This document shows, in pieces, positions 56,701 to 64,000 of a stretch of DNA of 64,000 bases. The notes under the pieces were generated by a model, which made no database searches, was not told where the DNA came from, and worked only from the letters and a program-made list of their open reading frames with translations. The number at the start of each line of letters is the position of its first letter. Position 1 is the stretch's first letter. Source of the stretch: Craterostigma plantagineum (taxonomy: Eukaryota; Streptophyta; Magnoliopsida; Lamiales; Linderniaceae); the NCBI GenBank assembly GCA_027422505.1, contig JAPQWV010001583.1, positions 17,178 to 81,177 on the forward strand, read 5' to 3'. The position numbers and the translations under genes were made by a program.

Positions 56701-59700
56701 ATTGGGTGACTTGGATCAGGATTATATAATCTATATCCTTTCACCCTGAAGCGTAACCTAGGAAAATACATTTCTTAGCTCTAGGCTCTAACTTCCCTCG
56801 TTTACGTGCATATAAGCTGGGCACCCAAATATTTTAAGTTTGAGTAATCAGCAGGAGTACCTGACCATACTTCCTCAGGAGTCTTGAAATGATCGGTGAA
56901 CACGGTGAGCGGTTGACAAATATAACATGCTGCGGCGATAGCTTCAGCCCAAAAATCATTGTCAACCCAGCGTTGGAGATCATACATTGAGCTCTCTCTA
57001 AAAGCGTCCGTTCATGCGCTCGGCAACACCATTTTGTTGAGGCGTCATTCGAACAGTGTGATGTCGAGCAATTCCTTCATTTTTGCAAAACTCGTTGAAC
57101 TCGCTTCCGCAAAATTCTAAGCCATATCTGTCCGCAATCGCTTGATCTGTTTTCCTGTCTGCTTTTCAATCAAAGCTTTCCATTGTTTAAATGTTAAGAA
57201 AACATCACTTTCTGTTTAAGAAAATAGAACCAGACTTCCTTGAAAAATCATCAATGAAAGTCAACATGTTCTTGCACCACCTTTGGACGGAACACGAGAG
57301 GACCCCATACATCAGAATGAATATAGTCCAAAGTACCTTCGTTCTGTGGACGCTGGCGAATTGAAGCTGACTCGTTTCTCTTCCCAAAAATACAATGTTC
57401 GCAAAAGTCCATCTTACCAGTACTTTGACGCAAAGTAGGCCAGCTTGCTTAAATCGTCAAGCCTTTTTCTCCCATGTGTCCAAGTCGCATATGCCATAAT
57501 CTCGTGGTATCAACCTCGGGGATGTCGAAACTGCAGCGGAACCTGTAACGTAGTTCCCTGCAAAATATACAAATTTCCAGACGCAAGCTTTCATCACGAC
57601 GAGGGCACCTCTGGCAATTTTAAAACTCCACCTTCACCTGAGAACCTGCACCCTTGAGATTCAAGTGTGCCTAAAGAGACAAGGTTCTCTTCATATCCGG
57701 AACATGTCTGACTTCTGTGAGCGTTCGGATGATTCCGTCGAACATCTTGATCCTAACTGTGCTTTACCAACAACTTTACACGGAGCATCATTTCCATTAA
57801 AACATATCCACCATCGAATTTTCATATGTGGAAAAACAATCCCGACTCCGACTTATGTGGTAAGAACAACCCGAATCTAAGATCCACTCATTATCAGACC
57901 TAACAATATTTGCAGTGCTACAAAAATGTTCCATCGCTCTCATCAGCAGCTAAACTAGCTTCGGCGGGTTTATTAAATTGCTGATTATTTTTCTCCTTAT
58001 TTTTTAATTTAAAACAATCAGCTTTAATGTGTCCCTTTTTCTTGCAAAAATTACAGACTTATTTCTGTACCTGGATTTGACCTTTCTTTAGATCTGCTAC
58101 TTTCAGCATCTCTACGTTCTGGTCTTCCCCGTGCAAACAGGCTTTCTGCCTGGCTACCACTTGTTTCTCCCGTAATATCCCTGTCTATCTGTTCTTTCGA
58201 TTGTAAAGCGGATTTGACACTAGAATATGATATCGTGTCTTTTCCATATATAATCGTGTCACGAAAATGTTTTAAAGACGAGGGAGGGAACACAACAATA
58301 TTATGCCTGATCTTCGTCCGTCACTTTACTTCAACGTTCGCCAAATCAATAATGATAGAATTGAATTTATCGAGATGCGAGAGTATAGAAGTACCTTCCG
58401 TCATTTTCATACTGTATAGCTTCTGCTTTAAATAAAGCCGATTCTCCTTAGTCTTCTTCATGTAGATAGCTTTTAACGCATCCCACATACCCATGGCCGT
58501 CGTCTCCGTGGCAACTTCTTGTAAAACCTCGTAAGAGAGATTTAATATAATAGCCGATCTGGCTTTCTTGTCCAATTCATTAAATGATCGTCCTTCATTT
58601 CGGTCGGTTTCTTCTTTGCGCCTTCAAGCGCCACCTCGCAACCGTCTTGAATGAGTATGGCCTCCATCTTGAGACTCCACATTGCAAAGTTGACATTTCT
58701 GTCGAATTTTCAATTGACATTTTTGTTATCGTCATGGTGGCTAAAAAATAAATCGAGGTTTGGCTCTGATACCAATTGTTAGGATATGCGGAAATCACCT
58801 ATAATTATTTGCCGAAAAATGACGATAAAGAGACGAAAAATAAATTGGATAGTAACACAAGATTTACGTGGTTCGGTCAGAATGACCTACGTCCACGGGC
58901 CGGAGGGTAGAACTTCTTTATTATGTGGAGATATTACAAACACGTACTCTGACGTGATACAAAAATAGCTACAACAATATTAGGAGTAGGCTATAGAAAA
59001 TAATCAGTGAGAGGAGAAGATCTGTATGGCTGTAGTGTGTTTCTGCTTCGTTGCGAGCATCCGTATTTATAGAAGAAGCTTTCCTTAATAAGCAATATGA
59101 ATGGATGATGTGAACATTAGAAAAATATCAGCTCCTCGGGTTGGACTGTCGACTTAGGCGAATCAAAACACGTAAGAAGCTTAGAATTGTCCTGCTTTTG
59201 ACTATTCAAATCACATCTCCACATTATCTGTGAAAGCCACCAAATGAAAAGTATTCCATCGAGATGATGGAACAAAAAAGTCACATCAACAATTTCTTTG
59301 AACCAAACATACCCTAAGCTTTTAGGTTGTGTCGTTTAATATGGTATCAGAGCTCATGTTTACGACAGACACCCTAGTTTAGAAAATTTTGAGTGGATGT
59401 AAAATAAATCAGCCTAGACATAGAGGTATGTTGGAATAGAATTCATTGGATTGAATTATGATCAAAGTCCATTTGAATTTAAACTTTTAGGTGAAGTAAT
59501 CGTTTAACATAGTGTGAGAGCTGAGGCCGAGATGTCATAAGTAGGGATCCCCATAGCTCATTTAATTACATTATAAAATTAAAATATTATGAATCTTCAC
59601 GGCCCCCATCTATGACTAAATATAAAGAAATCAGTATAAAAGTGACGTGAGTATTTGACATAGAATGTAGTGTTTGAAATAGAACGCGTATAACTAAAAT

Positions 59701-61521
59701 ATAATGCCTTCACTTCAAGAGTAATTTCTTGTCAGCTTAACGAAAGACAACTGATGCAGTCGAAAGAGGACAAAAATTCTGTGATATTTCTTTCTAATTC
59801 GTAGAAGAGAACTTATATACGTATTTCGATGTATATGAGTGAGTGCCAGCGAAGAATGTGCTTAATAAGAGAACAAACATAGATAGGGACTATATACTTT
59901 GATAAATATTATAATCGCCAGAGATTCCTACATATCAACGATACTTTAAAATAATAACGAGACGATATAATTTGTCAGCCATATCATGTGATCAATTATT
60001 ATTCAAATAAAAAAAAGGGCCATAGAGATAGCTACGCTGTTGCGCTTTCAGATAATGGATCACATGGAAGGTGGGACATAGGAGCTTTTTAAATTTTTAA
60101 AATTTCAAAACAATATAAAATAAAATTATATGAATCAAAAGAATATTTAGTACCTTCAAACAAGAATGCTGATGTCATACTGAGAATTCTGATATTTAGA
60201 GATAGGGTAAATGCTTGCCCCCATAGCTATCTCATTATTTATCTGAACGAAGCCTGAGCACAGCAAGTTATAGCAACCCGTGGCTTGATATGCATCACTC
60301 TGTTAAATTGTTGAACTTTATTCAAATTTTTCTATAAAAATGTGATATGAAACTATGGATGCATGTGTATATATTATGTAATAAGGACAAAAACATCAAT
60401 TTTCTCTAAAGGACTTACTGTCCAGTAGGTGAAAAGCCTTGTGTTGTTATCTCCATATAAATCTGGGCTAACCTGTTATTGCAGCACCAAAAGTACTGAA
60501 TTAATCTTAGCAAAACTGATTAAGGAAAAAAAAAAAACATGTAATAAATAAGGATTAAACCGCCAACCAGCTTCTATGCTGTTAAGATCTGAGGCAAAAG
60601 AGCCTCCAAGAATCCATAGCTGAGAAAGACTGAACTCATTAGTCTGCTGAATTTTGGGATCCCATACGTTAATTGTTGCCTTTGCTCCATAGTATTTATC
60701 TCCTTCGACATAGGCTATGGCATGCTAAACAACTCCAATTTCACCGCAAAAAAAACAGCCCAACTTCAGATAAAAATTTCAAACTGGGGTTTGATTTGCC
60801 ATCAAACAATAAAATTATATATAAATTTGCACATACCTGATGACCATTTTGGCTAACAATATCAGGCTCAGGGGCAGAAAGCTTATTGTTATTAGTAGGG
60901 TTGGAGTGCTTTTGTGCTTCTTCATTCCATATCTTCTTACCGAGTTTGCTCTTAGCAGATCTTGTTCTTTAGTTCTTCTTATGGGAACTGTTCCTTGTGG
61001 GCATTTACCATTAACATGCCATATCTGAGGTACGCCTTCGCTCTTCTTACTACTACTCACTTTCATACCCTCGGAAAACAGCAGTTTTTCAGGATGATAG
61101 CTAGGCCTCACCTGTAAGAAAATTACAGTGATCATTACTCTTGTAATAAAAAAAGATTTAAGAACTATTAATTGTCATTACTTGAATAGTATGGTTCTTG
61201 AATTTGGGATGATCAAAAGCTGGCTGGTGCGATATGTGAACGCAGTCTATGATATCACCATCTGGGCTCTGCAAGAAAATAAAAAAGCAGACTATGATCA
61301 TATTAATTCTTGAAGTTTTTTCTGGTAATTTATGAATTAAGTATAGATTTTACTACCTTTATGGACTTAACAGAAGGCTTGTTTAGACGTGCTAAGTGCT
61401 TTTTTAGCAGAAGACTTCGACGAGCCATGGTTAGCCTCGAAGCTTTTCCATGGGATGACGTGGCAGATATGAAGAGAAAAGCAAGCAGCCATGGAATCAA
61501 AAGCTTGACCTTCATATCCAT
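53704..61521 (-). CDS. Neprosin-domain (DUF239/DUF4409) secreted protein, Copia in last intron
   Basis: Exons (minus order): 61357-61521, 61182-61268, 60837-61111, 60561-60724, 60419-60472, 60154-60299 and 53704-54081, about 423 residues, typical for the family. Exon 1 gives a signal peptide ([19 protein letters not shown]). Exons 2-3 give the neprosin activation domain ([45 protein letters not shown]). Exons 4-7 give the neprosin domain ([79 protein letters not shown]). Some relatives are glutamic prolyl endopeptidases; Glu residues occur in [10 protein letters not shown] and EWGGEV, but catalysis here is unproven. Missing single bases: about 60896-60905, at the exon 4 end (about 60562) and at 60156-60158 (Trp codon read as stop). 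The last intron is 6.07 kb and contains 54233-59291. Confidence 0.87.
54233..54747 (-). repeat. 3' LTR of third Copia element
   Basis: 515 bp, nearly identical to 58777-59291. A TATTTATAG box near 54519-54527 is retained in both copies. Confidence 0.93.
54790..58740 (-). pseudogene. Copia gag-pol, many frame breaks (third element)
   Basis: From the right: gag (58051-58740, [20 protein letters not shown] and [16 protein letters not shown]); a CCHC knuckle near 58010-58050; protease region about 57700-57900; GAG-pre-integrase and integrase (56800-57433, [22 protein letters not shown]); an acidic linker (56472-56663); RT (about 55620-56250); and RNase H (54800-55454, [17 protein letters not shown]). 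Despite near-identical LTRs the frame is lost every few hundred bases, mostly by single-base indels. Confidence 0.85.
58777..59291 (-). repeat. 5' LTR of third Copia element
   Basis: 515 bp; promoter-side LTR of the leftward element, directly followed on the minus strand by the primer-binding site. Confidence 0.93.
59310..59530 (+). repeat. Retroelement (TRIM-like) fragment
   Basis: TGGTATCAGAGCTC (59342-59355) is a tRNA-iMet primer site. It is preceded by 'aagcttttaggttgtgtcgtttaata' and followed by 'aaataaatcagcct' and 'cttttaggtgaagtaatcgtttaacata'. The tandem arrangement suggests an LTR, primer site and second LTR of a miniature element. A related fragment is at 8660-8830. It lies in the last intron of the neprosin gene. 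Confidence 0.5.
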
Positions 61522-63230
61522 TTGATGCTTTTCTTCAGCTTTTTGATCTGATAAGAGAAAAATTAGCCTCTGTTTATCTCTTGAACTGTGGCTTGAAAAT
61601 GGTTAATAAGTGGTGAGCAGATTGTCTTGTCCCCTCCACAGAAGCTTAGTAATAATGAGAAGGAAAAGAAAAATATAAAGAAAAATACAAATGAAGAAGT
61701 TTGGGGAAAATTGCAAGAGCTTGCCGACGCTTTTAAACTCCTTTCTCAAAAGGAATAATTGAGATTATTTCAATTTGAACCTTGTACTATTGGCTAATTA
61801 TGGTTTGGACCTCTTTAAATTGTAGTAATTGTAGGGACGCCCTTCCTTTGCAGTCTAAATATTGAATTACATTACTAAGACCTAATTCTTCATGTACTAA
61901 TGAAACGAAGCAAAAGTGTTTGTAATTGTATAGTAAAACTTTTCCGATAAAGAAAAAAAACTGAAAGTTTTCGTCTCAATTTGGTTGGCCTAATATTTGG
62001 GTGAGCTGCAGAGTTTGTGTGGTTTGAGATAAATTCACATCGACAGAGAGAATTAGTCCAATTTGAAGCATAAGTTATTTTATATCTGACGCTGAAATTC
62101 ATTTCACTTTCAAACTGAACATAGTTGGGACGTAATAAGGATACCTCCGGACATATAAAAAAATAATTCAATTTATTTGGGACAAATAAGGAGTCCTTTC
62201 AAATTTACTGTAAGAAAAATATCTATACGTAATTAACTATATTTGGTGCATTGTTTGAAACTATGCATAATGCGAGGGGTATTTTGTGTAAATGAAGAAT
62301 GTGGAAGGACACGGATGGTTCATAGGCTTTTCCACTTTCACGATTACTTTACAACTCCTATTTTTAATTAGCCGTTACTTTTAACCGTTAAATTAACTAA
62401 TCACGAGAAAGAAATACAGTTAATTCCATAATTACCAACACGAATCAATATATTCTCATCCGTTTACTCATTCTGTCTGGTATATCGTTTTGGAATTATC
62501 AAAAGATTAGTTGGCTAACAAAAGAAATTGAGAAAAAAAGATATTTATCATTTCTCTAAAAGTTAAGTGACAAGAACATAGTCCATGTCTTACATATGGA
62601 CCACGTTGTCTAGTAGCTAGTGACTTGTGAATATTTCTAGCATCTACTATCTATTTATCAACTATTTGATAATAATTCATCAATTATTATTAAAATATTA
62701 GTGTATATATATTTACAAAGTCCTCAAGTTATTTGCATAGACATCAAAGCAAATAATGTTTATTGTTTGCATCACAGTGGACAAAGATCAATTGCGTGGA
62801 GATTCTTATTTCATGTGGCCTAACATAAAATGAAATAATTGGATAGGTTACTTTAATTAATTAATTAGAAATCAGTTGCATGTCGATGTAACAAACTTCC
62901 TTCCATATATTGGGAAGATAAAAGATTAATATAAGAAATATTGTATCCACCATTAGCTGACTTTTGAGATAGAATTCGGTATTTTTTGGTCGCATACCAT
63001 TTAGTTATGGACCACCACCTCAAAACTCTACAGTTATGCAAAACAACAAATTATAATGTTATATTGGCACCTTTTCTTTCTCCTAAACCTTGATTGAAAA
63101 ATGATGGCAAAAATATTACAAAATATTATGTAGTGATTATTCCACTTTCTATAAAGTAGATAGGTATTGATATGCCGTGATGGAATAATTTCCCCATGAT
63201 CTGTAACTTATTTATTATTATATACTCTTT
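61522..63230. other. 5' flank of the neprosin gene and intergenic DNA
   Basis: The first 200 bp should hold the leader and promoter of the neprosin gene, but no unambiguous TATA box is visible. The remainder is AT-rich and shows no gene. Confidence 0.35.
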
Positions 63231-63233
63231 ATT

Positions 63234-63691
63234 AGATCATCCCCAATCGATAAACTCAATCGCAAACTCAAATTCATTCTCAAACGCAAAATGCAGTAAT
63301 TGTCGATAAACTCGTTATCAAACTCAAAAGGACTATTTTTGAAATATTACTTCTTCACCAATGTTTACAATTTTCTGCCCACGTATTTTATAACTTCAAA
63401 AAATAATATTCTAATTTAAACTAAATAAATAAAAAATCTTGTTGGTAAATTTTATAATTCTAAAAAACTTTCTAGTTAATTTTTTATATATTTTAATTTA
63501 TTTTTATTTATAAGGATACTTTAATTATTTAAACAAATAAAATGACATAATGAAATTACTAATATAGTAACGCATGCACTATGCATTTCGTGGAGGGAGA
63601 AAGCACAAAACTCATCTTGGGATTGATTTTAGATTCAATTGGAGTGATTTTAGGATTTCTTTTTTGGATTTTGCAATATGATTGGAGATGG
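63234..63691. mobile_element. Possible hAT-type MITE
   Basis: GATCATCCCCAATCGATAAA on the left and complement GACCATCTCCAATCATAT on the right form imperfect inverted ends of a kind common in plant MITEs (CCATCTCCAA). The interior is AT-rich with repeated 'aaactcaaa' phrases. No target duplication could be confirmed. Confidence 0.4.
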
Positions 63692-64000
63692 TCAAGCATC
63701 AGGGCCTAAACTGACAATGGTCTGTCAATTATAAATTAATTAAATAAATAATATTACATTGAAATAAAACAATCCCACTCAGTGATATTTTATATTCTCA
63801 ATTTTATCCTTTATTTTTGGTAGCTATTATTTTATAATAAAACAGATATTATATATATCACACGTGTTACTCTTGGATTTTATGCCTAACGGTAAAATAG
63901 CGTTAACTCCCAAACGACCCACGATCAGGAGGGAGCAAAAGAAGCGATAAAGGTACAAAGGGATGCCCGAGCCGATGGGAGACGGCCCGAGAAGGAGGGC
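63692..64000. other. Intergenic DNA with a GC-rich end
   Basis: No gene. The final 110 bp (from about 63890) are clearly richer in G and C than the surroundings ('gatgggagacggcccgagaaggagggc') and may be the edge of another repeat cut by the window end. Confidence 0.3.

Larger units (their letters stand above)
54233..59291 (-). mobile_element. Third Copia LTR retrotransposon, within the neprosin gene intron
   Basis: 5.06 kb, in the same direction as the host gene. LTRs 54233-54747 and 58777-59291 (both 515 bp, TGTTAGGATATGCGG ... CAACA). Flanks AATTC and ATTTC match at 4 of 5. A perfect tRNA-iMet primer site (TTGGTATCAGAGCCAAA, minus strand) adjoins the right LTR, and a purine tract (AAGGTGGAGATT) adjoins the left. 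The LTRs differ by about four substitutions but about twelve single-base indels, so insertion is recent and the indels may be artefacts. Confidence 0.93.

Noticed and set aside
63890..64000. GC-rich end of the window as the start of a gene
   Set aside because: Too short to judge; no open frame with recognisable protein sequence and cut by the window edge.
1..64000. tRNA, rRNA or snRNA genes
   Set aside because: None recognised by eye; the TGGTATCAGAGC stretches are retrotransposon primer-binding sites, not tRNA genes.

Overview
The window is plant nuclear DNA, most likely from a eudicot. All genes have GT-AG introns. The gene set is land-plant specific: a P3A plasma-membrane proton pump ending in the 14-3-3-binding YTV tail, an AHL protein, a type I MADS gene, a neprosin-domain protein and a B3 protein. 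More than half of the sequence is transposon-derived. I saw no prokaryotic, organellar or viral gene set, and I cannot name the species.

Layout. 1-4.7 kb: Mutator-like repeats. 5.0-9.9 kb (minus): an intact 12-exon plasma-membrane H+-ATPase gene with a hAT insertion in intron 8. 10.2-11.1 kb: a foldback element. 11.4-12.5 kb (minus): a GH18 (class V) chitinase gene with two apparent frameshifts. 12.5-19.6 kb: AT-rich intergenic DNA with a Stowaway MITE and a Mutator-like element (15475-16735) made of phased short motifs. 19.8-20.5 kb (plus): an AHL gene. 21.3-28.2 kb: a LINE split by a Copia element with a perfect 5-bp target duplication. 29.3-30.7 kb (plus): a type I (M-gamma-like) MADS gene preceded by a degenerate tandem array. 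30.9-39.2 kb: a short-motif element, a second Copia element, a MULE remnant and a Stowaway MITE. 40.0-43.8 kb: a second, longer copy of the 1.9-4.7 kb element. 45.0-46.4 kb (plus): an intact EF-hand gene. 46.5-48.5 kb: nested short-motif elements. 48.7-50.7 kb (plus): a plastid-type TrmB tRNA m7G methyltransferase gene. 51.1-52.4 kb (minus): a probable fusion of a Copia-gag-like domain with a B3 domain. 53.7-61.5 kb (minus): a neprosin gene whose last intron holds a 5.06-kb Copia element. 61.5-64 kb: intergenic DNA, with one possible MITE.

Three observations stand out. First, several elements share 9-bp (Mutator-type) target duplications and GGGTTAATT ends. Their interiors are arrays of a short anchor repeated about every 21 nt in a variable background. 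Second, the gag-like and B3 exons join in phase. Third, most genes carry single missing bases next to short homopolymers, and the two LTRs of the 54-59 kb Copia element differ mainly by one-base indels. This suggests uncorrected sequencing indels, although the proton-pump and EF-hand genes are free of them.

The genes are independent single transcription units; nothing indicates that they form a pathway. The signal is genome structure rather than an operon-like system.
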